Positions 21,518-31,821 of a stretch of DNA of 64,000 bases are shown piece after piece; position 1 is the first letter of the stretch, and each line of letters begins with the position of its first letter. The position numbers and the translations under genes were made by a program. Origin of the DNA: Notolepis coatsorum (lineage: Eukaryota; Chordata; Actinopteri; Aulopiformes; Paralepididae). The stretch lies in NCBI GenBank assembly GCA_963971535.1, contig OZ020589.1:81041184-81105183 (forward strand). The letters run 5' to 3'. The notes under the pieces were generated by a model. That model did no database searches and was not told the DNA's origin. It saw only the letters and a list, made by a program, of their open reading frames with translations.

Positions 21518-24500
21518 TATAAGGGCAACCGAACAACAAATAGATGCCAGTGAGGGAATATAGTACGAAGCTCTTTCCAACACGTGGTGCTTGTTGATAA
21601 TAAAGTATGTATCCTCGTTGAGTGCATTTAAAAGTTTTATTTTCGCTTGCAGAGTGGAAAAAGCAAAGCATAACGTAACCTCTGTGTTTAAACTGTAACC
21701 TAAACAAACGACTAGTGCTGCAAAGTAAACCTGAAAAATAACTCAAAATAACTGAAAACAAACAAAACACCCACAATAAAAAAACTGTGTGGCTTCCCTG
21801 TGATGATTCCCCAATTCCCTCCCGCTGCACACCTGTGACACACATACAAATAGGCTGTGCCCGAGAACATCTGAGCCCTGCCTCCTATGCCCACTGCCCA
21901 GCTAATTAGTCAACACCTTCACAATAACACAGCGCCTTCATTCAATAAAGTAACCACAGAAAGATCATCAATTTGACTACAACACACCGGCCCCTAATTG
22001 CTACTGTAAGAACGTAACAATTCAACACATGCAAATCATTGTAGCCAAGTAAATAGTTCACATCAGTATTCAACTCGTAATGTTCATAGTTCATGTAATC
22101 CAATAGGGTTGGTAACCCCGCTAATAGGAAATGGGTATCAGTCTATTCAGCTTCCAATAGAAGACAGATCTTTGTGATCGGTCACTCCAGGATGTTGTAC
22201 TTGGTCCGGACATTCACAGACCGCACAAGTCCATGTCTGTCGGGAAAGGTTTGCAGTACATTGCCCAACAGCCAGGATCCATGAGGTGCATTAGAGTCCG
22301 CTACTATGATGACGTCTCCTGCGACAAAGTTCCTCTTGTCCTTTGGCCACCGTTGTCTCTTTGTCTTTTCCTCGCTGGCATCCCTCTTGTCCGACAGCTC
22401 CTGTTTCTTTTTCTTTTCCTGATTAGAGTCAACTGACATTGTCTTTACATTCCTTGTGTTCCTTGTGTGTTTGTGTGTAGCATCCACAGAGTCTCTTATC
22501 TTTGTTGTGTTTCTCCAGGGAGTCTTTCCTCTCTTTAGCCATGTCAAATATGCCCTTTTCCTCCTTCTTCTCTTTATGGTCTTTCTCTTTTGTTTTTTCT
22601 GTTGGGAAGTGGTCCAGTTCATCCTGATCAGGTGTTGAGTCTTTCCTATGGGAGTCAGAGAGGCCTGGAGAATCACTTAACTTAGCTACACAGCGTTTGT
22701 GGGATTTGTATTCCTTGTACTCCTTCACAGGACCGTCCCAACTGTCGTCCCTGTAGAGGGAGGAATCGGAGGAGAGGTCTGAGGCCCACCTGTCGTGGTG
22801 GTCATTGGAGGCACTGAGCTTGGTATCTTCCTTGTTCAGGAAACGGTTGTTGACGTCGTAACCTTCATGTGTCGGCTCCTCCTTTGGTGCCTTTTCATTT
22901 TTAGATTTCTCCTTCTCCTCCCTGGTGTTCTTCTCCTTGTCCACCTGCAGATGTTTCTCCTCTTTCTGTTCACTTTTCCTGTCAGCCTTTGAGGAGGATT
23001 TCTCCTTGGACCTTTTCTCCTCTTTGTGAGCCTTCGGTTTATCCTCCTTGGGCTTGTATTTCTCTTTGAAAGTCCTTTCCTTCTCAGCTTTTACAGGTTT
23101 CGCCCTCTTCTCCTTGGTGGATTCTTTAGCTTTCTTAATTTTCTCCTCCTTCGCCGTTCTCTGCAGCTCTTTCCCAGAAGACCAGTCCTTGTCCTCAGGT
23201 TTGATTTTTGAAAGCCGCTCCTTTGAATGATCTTTCTGAGAAATGGAGATGCGGTTGGCTGTGACTGTGGGGCAGCTAATCCCACTCTCATTGCCTCCTC
23301 TCAATGGTCCATTGACAACCCATCCCAAAAGGGTTCTAACAGCGTAGGGTCCTCTACTCCTGCTGTTTATCACCTCCCATGGCTCCATTGCTTCTGGAGC
23401 GTTCGTTCCAATTAACAGCTCCACATCAGCATCGATAGTAGGAATGTCTAAAGTGTTCAAGTATGGCCAAGCACACAAGTCTTCCTGTCGTGGGATGTTA
23501 TTGCGAGTTACAGGCATCTTACGTTGTGTGTACACATCAGGCAACTCGATGTAGGCGTCACCATTTAGTGCAGAGACCTCTAGTCCTGAGATGACATGAC
23601 TGTTGACAAAGCTCTCTTGGTTCATTGTTTTCATTAGGAATCTAGTGTTCCTTCCTCTCACATTTAGCTTCCGCATCAGTTGCTCAGAGCAGAACGTGGA
23701 TGAACTGCCGGGATCTAGGAATGCATACGTTTTTAAGATTGTGCTGCCTTTCTTTGCCTTGATCTTTACAGGCACAATAGACAAAACGCAATCCTGTGCT
23801 CCGGCCCCTATAGTCTTGGGAATGGTGACTTGACTTATTCCGTTTTCATCTCGTGTCATTTTGTCATAACTTTATTTCTTTCCATTCCCTTTCATGGATA
23901 TGGAGAATGGTAGGGTGTCTCAGGTTACATATCCTGCAAGACAGCCTACTGTGGCACTGTGAACTTATGTGCCCGACAGATAGACATCCAAAGCAAGCAC
24001 CCTTCCCTTTTAGAAAGTCAATTTTGTCACAATGCTGCTTCTTCTCCATCTTAGGGCATGTTTCCAAACTGTGGCCATCTTCACACAGCAGACAGGATCC
24101 TCTTGTTGGTTTATCAGGTAAGTCTCTCTCTTCATGATTTTCAGACTCAACAGATGCCACAGATGTAGCAAAACTGCTTCCTTTCTCCTGTATTCATCCT
24201 GCCCTGTGATGCTTTATTTCCAATCTTTAATTTTGACATTGAGACAGCAGTGTCTTGAATGTCCCCATATAGTGGATCAGATGCAATAGACACTTGTCTT
24301 TCAATGAAATTGACAACGTCACTGAAACCTGCTTGACAATGATGTCTCTCCTGATGCTCAAAAGCAATGTTTCTCCATCTGTCTCTGAGTTTGTATGGTA
24401 ACTTCATGATTATTGCCCGTAGGTTTGATGGCATATTCATCTCGGACATGTAGCTGATGTCCTCCATAGCATTATATGTGGGTTTAAAAAGCCTTTTGCC

Positions 24501-25333
24501 AAGTTCATTCTCCGTTTCATTTTGATTGACAGCTGCATCCATTTCAACGTTTATTTCCTGATTCCCCACGTTACTCATCTTTATAATTATATCAAGCAAT
24601 CGGCGGAGGCTTTATTTAGAATTACTATTGGGATTTGCCTGTATCCCGTTGCGTGAAGCCACTCCTTCCACAACTTTATTTCATTCATGAATCGGTCTCA
24701 CCGTAACTTCTTTGATGTTTAAGTCCGCGTTGCGCTGTGGGCTGTTGTACCGTGGATTGAAACGTCAGAAATGGCAATGAATGGGGCGCTGTCCCTTGAC
24801 TCCTTCCATGTCCATCAGTCTTCAAAACAATTTTGTTTGGAAGCTAGTTTTTTTTAACTTGTATAAGGGCAACCGAACAACAAAAAGATGCCAGTGAGGG
24901 AATATGGTACGAAGCTCTTTCCAACGTGTGGTGCTTGTTGATAATAAATTATGTCTTCTCGTTGAGTGCATTTAAAAGTTTTATTTCTGTTTGCAGAGTG
25001 GAAAAAGCAAAGCATAACATAAACTCTGTGTTAAACTGTAACCTAAACAAATAACTAGTGCTGCAAAATAAACCTGAAAAATAACTCAAAACAACAGAAA
25101 ACAAACAAAACATGCACGGTTGAAAAACTGTGTGGCTTCCCTGTGACTTTCCCCAATTCCCTGCCGCTGCATACCTGTGACAGACATACAAGTAGGCTGT
25201 GCCCGAGATCATCTGATTGGCTAATGCCACCTGCCCAGTTAACTAGTCAATCATCTCCACAACACCCCCACAACAACACAGCACCTTCACACAACAAAGT
25301 GACCACAGTGAACCCATCAAATTGGCTACAACA
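21518..25333 (-). mobile_element. BEL/Pao retroelement with an internal host-like segment (fossil)
   Basis: The LTRs are 21518-21985 (3' LTR, 468 bp) and 24862-25333 (5' LTR, 472 bp), with the 5-bp TSD ACAGC outside (21513-21517 and 25334-25338). On the minus strand the order is a Gag remnant (about 24.15-24.6 kb), CCHC-type zinc knuckles (about 23.9-24.15 kb), an A17-type aspartic protease with LDPGSSSTFC (about 23.25-23.86 kb), a lysine/glutamate-rich foreign segment (22495-23238), and the C-terminal Pao domain near the 3' LTR (WPKDKRNFVAGDVIIVADSN). Reverse transcriptase, RNase H and integrase are missing. The LTRs differ at many sites, so it is moderately old. It is broken and non-autonomous. 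Confidence 0.85.
22495..23238 (-). pseudogene. Captured host-gene segment resembling ANKRD11
   Basis: About 248 codons between the BEL protease and the BEL C-terminal domain do not look retroelement-like. They are very rich in Lys/Glu (ERTFKEKYKPKEDKPKAHKE and similar), followed by a serine/aspartate block, DRWASDLSSDSSLYRDDSWD, then VKEYKEYKSHKR and more Lys/Glu repeats. This composition and the DRW-SDLSSDSSLY block match my memory of the large central exon of the chromatin regulator ANKRD11 (ANKRD12 is the alternative). It is open in the same frame as the upstream protease. There are no introns, which fits either an mRNA-derived capture or a piece of a single large exon. The identity is from memory, not a search. 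Confidence 0.6.
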
Positions 25334-26041
25334 ACAGCAGTGTTAAGACGCATCCCCTCCAAATTCAACCTCTCAGCAGCCAAGCCATTAGAGGCTGCCC
25401 CAGGACAGGTGGTAGAAACACTGAGCCTTGTGCCTGAGAGAGGGCCTGCGGCGACCATGGGATAGGCCATGGCGGGGCCACCAGGAATTGAATTAGGGCT
25501 TGGAACCACAAGACTGTGCCCCAGTCCGGCGCAACCAGGATCAAAGTCTTGCGCTCCTGTCGTACCCGCTCCAACAGCTGGTTTATCAGATGTATGGGGG
25601 GGAACACATATAGATTCCCGGGTTGCCACAGGTACGTCGAGAAGGCATCCACTCCCAGAGGGAAGTTGTCCTTCCGACTGACCGAGAACCACAGGGGGCA
25701 CTGGTGGGACTGACTGCTCGCAACCAGGTCCACAGCGGCCTCCCCGAATCGGTTCCAGATCAGTCTGACTATGTCTGGGTCCAGACCCCACTCGTCTGGG
25801 TGGGGACCTCCCTGTGACATCAAATCTGCACCCATATTCTCCTTGCTGGGAATGTGGAGAGCCCTCCAGCTGTGCAGATTGCGAGATGCCCATAGCCAGA
25901 GTCTGACAGAGTAGACGTTTTTTCAACGTGCGCACAGTATGTGCACGAATGACAAATATCCCACTAAAGGCTAGAGCGGAACGCTCAGACAGATGAAACA
26001 TAACTGCCTCCTATGAAAGCATCATGGTTCAATTACGTTAC

Positions 26042-26384
26042 CAGGCTCGATGTCGGGTCAATGTAACATAATAAGGAGACGCTAGCCAAAGTAATCAACA
26101 AAGAATATTTTATGAATAATTACCATGGTTTTGAATAAAGGAAATCTATAGTATATAACGACAGACAAGAACACATACTGCACAGACAGGATCAGCATCA
26201 GACAAAGGGGATGACAGGATACTTATACATGAGGGGATGACGAGACAAGACACACCTGGGTTAATTACCAATGGGAACAGCTGTAGGCGAAAACGATAAG
26301 GACTACAAAACCATGACAGGGAACTACAGCTAGACATGACACATCACACTAGGAGCACCTGATCAGGGCACAAAACACATAACA
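26042..26384 (-). mobile_element. Solo-LTR-like sequence (fossil)
   Basis: The 343-bp sequence is flanked by the 5-bp repeat GTTAC (26037-26041 and 26385-26389). On the minus strand it begins TGTTATGTG and contains a TATA-like region (ATGTATAAGTATCC) in the middle. The other end is GAGCCTG rather than the usual ...CA, so the call is tentative. Confidence 0.5.
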
Positions 26385-26389
26385 GTTAC

Positions 26390-27970
26390 TAGTGGGGCGT
26401 TCACACGTCTCTGGTCACAAAACAACAAAAACACAAAGAATTCTCTGTCAATCTGTGAGAACAGTTCCTTAGAGGAGTCTTGGGATGACCGCTGCTCTTT
26501 TGGTTATTAGGAGGATATCATGAAGTGGAAGATAAACATGCAGGGGAGGGGCATTCTGCAGAGAAAAAGAAAGATGATTTGAGATGAAAGTTGAACACTC
26601 TTTTTTATTATTATAAGCAGGGTGCGAATCATGGGGGAGCTGGGTGAGCCCCACTGAAAACATGATTTGTGAATTTTTGGGGGGTCTCTAAAATACTGAC
26701 AATAAATGCTATTTTAGCCATGCATTTCTAATTTTTCTGTAATTTTCTGTATCGTCATCATCGTGTATAATAATAAAACTAGGCTATTTTGATGTATGAT
26801 TAATGATTTGCGCACTAATTCACCGTAATAGACAATAGCATAAATCTATGGGGTTGCGGCACTGCAGATATACTACCTACTCGTAATAATAAGAACATGC
26901 ATGCTATTCTTGCGTTTACCATTCGGAGCGTGGCGGCGCTGCAGTCTGCAGGCACAAATCAACTTCCCCCGCTGTTTAAAAAAAATAAAATACAGGTATC
27001 AGAAAGTATTCACGCATCCAGGATAATGTCGAAAGTTAAACGAAATACAAAGAAGGCGAAGCAACCTGCTGTGACATGCAGATTTTGAGAATTGGGCAGA
27101 TCTTGACCATCAACAGGTGGGTGGCGATAATGTTGAATTTTTTTGCCTACTATAATAATGTTAGACTCGATGTGTTTGGTCGTGCACTTGTTTTTCGGTA
27201 TTGGTTCATCCATGTGTTTATGTGTAAATAGGACTGTTGTGTGTGAATTTCAGTGTTGGATCAGAGGGGTTAATCTGAGCATGTGTATTTAGACACCTGT
27301 GTGGTGTGGACTATGTGTGGTTCTGTAATACTCATACATATAGCCTATGGCCTGTGTCGACCGGGGACGTTTTATGAGTTGTCAGCTCCTTTCTGTCATT
27401 CATTTCTATGCTAGAGACGCGACAGGCGCGCTCCTTTTCCCAACTCCACGCCTCGATGTGCTCTCGGCGGCAGCGTTTTTGGGCGGAGCGCTCCCAGTGC
27501 CTAAAGTTGAAACTAGTTCAACTTTTAGAGAGGAGCGCGCTCATCAAGGTAACTCTTTTTGACCGACCAATCAACATCGAGGAAGTGGCAGAGCTGCGGC
27601 AGTCGCGAGACTCAGGAAAACGCTGTGAGTTTTTTTTTTTAGGCACGCGCAGCGTCAGTTACAGCACAGCCAGTAACTACTGGAACCATTAAAGGTCCTG
27701 TGTCTTATAAATGGCCTTTTCCAGTGTTTAGCATTGTTTCCTAGCAATGGGGGTTTATATCAATGGGGTCTGTGTCGCTTATTCTCATTTTGGCGGATTG
27801 CTCCAATTCAGTTGAGACAATATCCTCTCCCAGTGAATTAAGCTATTCTGATTTGACTTGCTGTCCTACATAGCAAGGAGCTGATCTGCAGTAACGCCCC
27901 CTCTATGGTTGTAGCGCAACCATTCGCTCAACAACTGAGCGAGTGGAAATACCTACACTTCCTCAAGCGG
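26390..27970. other. No gene recognised
   Basis: Short spurious frames only. A GC-rich stretch at about 27405-27640 (AGCGCTCC- and GAGCGCGC-containing) has the look of a dispersed teleost DNA-transposon end but has no partner here. A simple T-run lies near 27633. Confidence 0.35.
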
Positions 27971-27974
27971 TGCC

Positions 27975-28055
27975 GACAGAGAGAGGCAGAGAACGAGCGA
28001 GCGAGAGAGAGGGAGAGAGAGAGATAGAGAGGGAGAGAGAGAGAGAGAGAGGGAC
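27975..28055. repeat. (GA)n microsatellite
   Basis: Imperfect GAGAGA tract, interrupted by single G or T changes, immediately upstream of the LINE. Confidence 0.9.
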
Positions 28056-28103
28056 AGGAGCTTCTCTCGAAACACACACGCATTTACACACAGCACCCTC
28101 TCT

Positions 28104-29114
28104 CACCTTGACCGCCAGAAGGGGGGCTATGTGAGACTGTTGTTCATTGACTACAGCTCAGCGTTCAACATCATAGTCCCCACCAGACTGGTGGACAAGC
28201 TGATCGAGCTGGGTCTGAGCTCCGCTCTGAGCGCCTGGATACTGGACTTTCTGAGCGAAAGGCCCCAGGCGGTCAGGGTGGGGGGTCAGACCTCCAACAC
28301 CATCACCCTGAGCATCGGGTCCGCCCAGGGCTGTGTTCTGAGCCCCCTGCTGTACTCACTATACACACACGACTGTGTGGCCAAGTTCAGCTCCAACTCC
28401 ATAGTGAAGTTTGCGGACGACACAGTGGTGGTGGGGCTGATCTCGGACAACGACGAGAAGGCCTACTGGGAGGAGGTTGAGGTACTGGAACGCTGGTGCC
28501 AGGACAACAGCCTGCTCCTGAACATTGGTAAAACCAAGGAGCTGATCGTGGATTATAGGAGAGGACAGCAGGAGACACACACACCACTGATGATAAACGG
28601 GGCTACCGTGGACAGGGTGAGCAGCTTTAAGTACCTGGGGGTCCACATCTCAGAGGATCTGACATGGACAACACACATAGACTCAGTCGTAAAAAAGGCG
28701 AAGCAGCGCCTCTACCACCTGAGACAGTTAAGGAAGTTCAGAGTATCTGGGAAGATACTCCAGTCCTTCTACTCCGGAGCTGTAGAGAGCATCTTGACTG
28801 GAAACATCACTGCCTGGTATGGGAACAGCACGGCACAGGACAAGAAGGCCCTACAGAGAGTTGTGCGCTCAGCCGAGCGTACCATGGGTATTGCACTACC
28901 ACCCCTGCAGGTTCTATACAACAAGAGGTGCAAATCCAGAGCCTGCAGAATAATGAAAGACCCTCATCACCCCAACAACAGCCTGTTCATGCTGCTGAGG
29001 TCAGGCAGACACCTGCGAACACCAGCTACTAGGACACAGAGACTTCGGCTCAGCTTCTTCCCCCAGGCCACCAGAGCCTTGAACACTGAACTCTCCACAC
29101 ACAAGCACACATGA
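28104..29114 (+). CDS. LINE reverse transcriptase, from motif A to the C-terminus
   Basis: Non-LTR reverse transcriptase that would copy LINE RNA into DNA at a nicked target. Motif A (LLFIDYSSAFN) lies near 28137, the SAQGCVLSPLLYSLYTHDC block near 28320-28374, and the catalytic FADDTVVVG near 28413. Downstream are the YLGVHISEDLTW segment and a C-terminal part with ILTGNITAWYGN and LPPLQVLYNKRCKSRA, all characteristic of fish CR1-group LINEs. Similarity (HLDRQKGGYVRLLF) extends upstream of the ATG at 28131, so that ATG is not a native start. The catalytic Asp residues are present, but the endonuclease and RT motifs 0-2 are absent, so it is non-autonomous. The frame is uninterrupted to the stop at 29112-29114. 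Confidence 0.85.
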   Translation, partial: HLDRQKGGYVRLLFIDYSSAFNIIVPTRLVDKLIELGLSSALSAWILDFLSERPQAVRVGGQTSNTITLSIGSAQGCVLSPLLYSLYTHDCVAKFSSNSIVKFADDTVVVGLISDNDEKAYWEEVEVLERWCQDNSLLLNIGKTKELIVDYRRGQQETHTPLMINGATVDRVSSFKYLGVHISEDLTWTTHIDSVVKKAKQRLYHLRQLRKFRVSGKILQSFYSGAVESILTGNITAWYGNSTAQDKKALQRVVRSAERTMGIALPPLQVLYNKRCKSRACRIMKDPHHPNNSLFMLLRSGRHLRTPATRTQRLRLSFFPQATRALNTELSTHKHT

Positions 29115-29522
29115 ACACACACACGACACACGCTCACACACTAGCAGCCACTTTAACATGAGCAAGCACACACTCATGCTGCACACGCCCACACTTATGG
29201 CCACTAAGGAAAGGTCACTTTAAGAATAGTATAACTTGAGATTGTAGAATATAGCATGTACATAAAGACCCAGTGCCTCATCCGTAGCTAACAGTGTATT
29301 GCACTACCACAGGACCTAGCATGTCCTACCATGCTCTGTAAATAACTTATGTACATATACCGATATGCCCTACTCTGTTTACTTGTTTTATTGCACAATG
29401 TAGTTCTATTGGATTCTATTTTATGTTATTACTATTGTATTATGCACATCGTTGCGGGCAAGACCACCCGCATTTCATTGTATACTTGTATGCCGTGACA
29501 AATAAAACTCTTGACTTGACTT
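28104..29522 (+). mobile_element. CR1-group (Rex1/Babar-like) LINE, 5'-truncated
   Basis: The element starts inside the reverse transcriptase, has a 3' UTR of about 390 bp, and ends AATAAAACTC followed by (TTGAC)n at about 29503-29522, a LINE-type 3' tail. The endonuclease and N-terminal finger motifs are missing through 5' truncation. A clear single frame over the retained part suggests a recent insertion. Confidence 0.8.
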
Positions 29523-29922
29523 GACACTCACACACACAACCTCCGATAGCGCGCCGTGGGGATGGGGCTTCTCCACTTGCATCACTGTCAAAATATCTTT
29601 GACCTCCATGCGCGCACCCGTATTCCGGCAATAATATTCACAGGGGTATATATTGTCATTTGAAACAAGTTACCAATGCATTGTCCCGTGGGATTATGCC
29701 CCCAGCGGCGAAATGAATTAGTATCCCCCCTCAATCTCTCTATATCTCTCTCTGCCAGTGTCTGCCAGTGCAGGCTGTGGGTGACTGTCACTCAAAGCGC
29801 TTATGGGCGGAGCCAAGCCCAAAACAGCTTGAAATCTTGAAGTGGAAAAATGCTGCTTTAGAGTACTTGATTAGAAATACAAAACAATGCATTTTTTTTA
29901 AAAGAACTTTACAGATGTTTTC
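29523..29922. other. No recognised feature
   Basis: No coding signal. A short TCTCTCTATATCTCTCTC tract is near 29735. Confidence 0.3.
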
Positions 29923-29926
29923 CATA

Positions 29927-31817
29927 TGTAGCACCCTGAAAATATGGCTATTATTCAGAAGTGCTGACTTGCCTTTTATCTCCCCTTGGTGCACCAATAC
30001 ATAGTAACTAGTTTCCATTGATATTCCCTCGAACAATGACGCGGGTTTCTCCTTCTCCTACCGGCTGGAATATGGATTATAAACAGTAACACTGGATCAT
30101 ATTCTTCCACCCAGTGCTTCTTCTGTGGGGCTAGTTGGCGGTACCAGCAGGGGGCAGCGGTGGCAGGCGGAGCGTACGAGAGAGACGGGGAAGGAAGCAA
30201 GTCAACTGAGACGGAAGTGGGAGGAACCAGCCTCTTCGACATTGGACTTGGATGTGATCGGTCGTGTCTAGACAGAGCCCCGTAGTGGACCACACGGGTG
30301 AACGTATTGAACTTGAGTATATTACGGGTTATCCTAGAAAAGTAAACGTAGTAGCGTGTTGCATGTTTCCCCAATGAATAACCCTAGTGATACAACGAGT
30401 TATCCCAGAAGAAATGTGGTATAGCCAAGTGTGGCTTATGTTAACGATATTCCCTCTAGTGAGGTGCCCCGCCAGCGTGGCTTGAAGAGGACCGGTGTTT
30501 AGAGACACCCTGCATCATTATATATTGCGGCTAGCAGGAGGGCTGTTTGGGACCCAAAGAGTAGCTTCAGTAAAGGTAGGGCTAGAGTATTGCTGCGCGT
30601 CTACCCAGCACCGGCCTTCAACAACCAGTCTTCGCCGGCGGTCGACGTCTGCTCTGCCCCGGCTGTCTTCAGCCCAGCACGGGAGTTCTTCCCGTCCAGC
30701 AGAGGTCGCCATCACCCAGCACGCGCTCTCAGCCCGCTACTGCTTCCTCTGCTCCAGCCCCGCTTGCTAGCGCCCGTGACGAGAGCGTTCAACGCCATCT
30801 TGCTACCCGGACAGTGGTGGCGCGGCGAGGACGCCATCTTGGTTGAGTACATTAGAGCGTCAGTTCTCCGGATCTTATTGCACAGTACACAGTGTGATGC
30901 GGCCTACGGGTGAAGCTAACGTTGCTAACTACAGTTCATAGGGGTACCCCATAAACATTATATGCCGGCATTAGTATAGGACTCTTGTTTTGGTAAAGTG
31001 GGCTCACCTTTTTGATTTCCTTTGAGTGTGATAACGTGTTGGTTCTTTAATAATAATTTCCCATCTAATTAACCCTTTCCCTGTGGGGAGGTTACAGACC
31101 TGTGATCTCATAAGTAAAGCCTTAGAGAGGTATTATTCCTACCATATAATTAAAGCCTGAGAGAGGTATTATTCATGGTACTAACCCAGACGTGGGTGAT
31201 GAGTCAAGCACATTGAAGTATATTATCCCTGGTACTGACCCAGAGGTGGGTGTATAATATAAGTGTCTATAAGGTATTGAGTTACAAACTGAGTAATAGT
31301 AGGACTTCATTCTATTTGACCATTCCTAGTAAATCTTTGTAACTGAACAGTACAAATTAATATAAAGCATTAGATGGGGTTCTGTGTGCGTGTCCATTCC
31401 TGTGCCCAGTAGTAATCATTTTGGTGTGGGTAACGTTCATGCAATTAACCCCTTCCTATTCAACCTTTCCCTTCTTACTGTAAGGTTTCTAGTGTCACTG
31501 AGGGAGGGTACTGCTTGCGGGGGGAACCAAGTTATTTATTTACCATTCAGTCACTGGGTGTGAGAGGGTTAAAGGAGTAATTGGGGGAAGTGAGAGCGAG
31601 TTGGGGAGTACTGCTGACCGCCCTGGAAGGGAGAGGAAGACCAGAGTACCAGACCAGGTTGGTAAATCCCGGGCGCCATCCACCCCCACTGCCAGCCTCC
31701 AGTTGATGCTCCAGACCCAAAGACGGAGGTGCAGTCAGACAGAGATCTACTGTGTCTCGCTACCCAGTGGCTGTGCACACCCGTTCCCATGAAGCAGGGA
31801 TAATCCACCCTGCTACA
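29927..31817 (+). mobile_element. Long solo-LTR-like element, copy 2 (fossil)
   Basis: Same family as 10836-12656: starts TGTAGC, ends GCTACA, 1891 bp, with the 4-bp TSD CATA at 29923-29926 and 31818-31821. Shared landmarks in the same order include CCTGTGGGGA, AATTAAAGCC, GTTCTGTGTGCGTGTCCATT and AAGCAGGGATAATCCACCCT. No coding region is seen. Both copies are in the same orientation 19 kb apart and appear independently inserted. Confidence 0.6.
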
Positions 31818-31821
31818 CATA

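Larger units (their letters stand above)
20668..26004 (-). mobile_element. DIRS-like retroelement, interrupted by a BEL element (fossil)
   Basis: The ends 20668-20713 and 25959-26004 are inverted repeats with one mismatch (starting GTTATGTTTCATCTGTCTGA). On the minus strand, the outer right part (about 25370-25840) encodes a segment with GADLMSQGGPHPDEWGL and QCPLWFS, typical of the reverse-transcriptase/RNase H side of fish DIRS elements. The left part (about 21040-21280) encodes VERALSPSWDLQLVL and LLAITSAKCVGKLCAL, typical of its tyrosine recombinase. Gag and most of the reverse transcriptase are absent. The BEL element at 21518-25333 splits the two parts. The element is clearly broken, with many changes, and is older than the BEL insertion. 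Confidence 0.8.

Noticed and set aside
22795-23230. Hydrophobic plus-strand frames suggesting membrane proteins
   Set aside because: They are the complement of the Lys/Glu-rich captured segment; AAG/GAG codons read backwards give Leu/Phe/Ser.
28359-28646. Minus-strand frame opposite the LINE reverse transcriptase
   Set aside because: Shadow of the real plus-strand coding frame, with no independent similarity.
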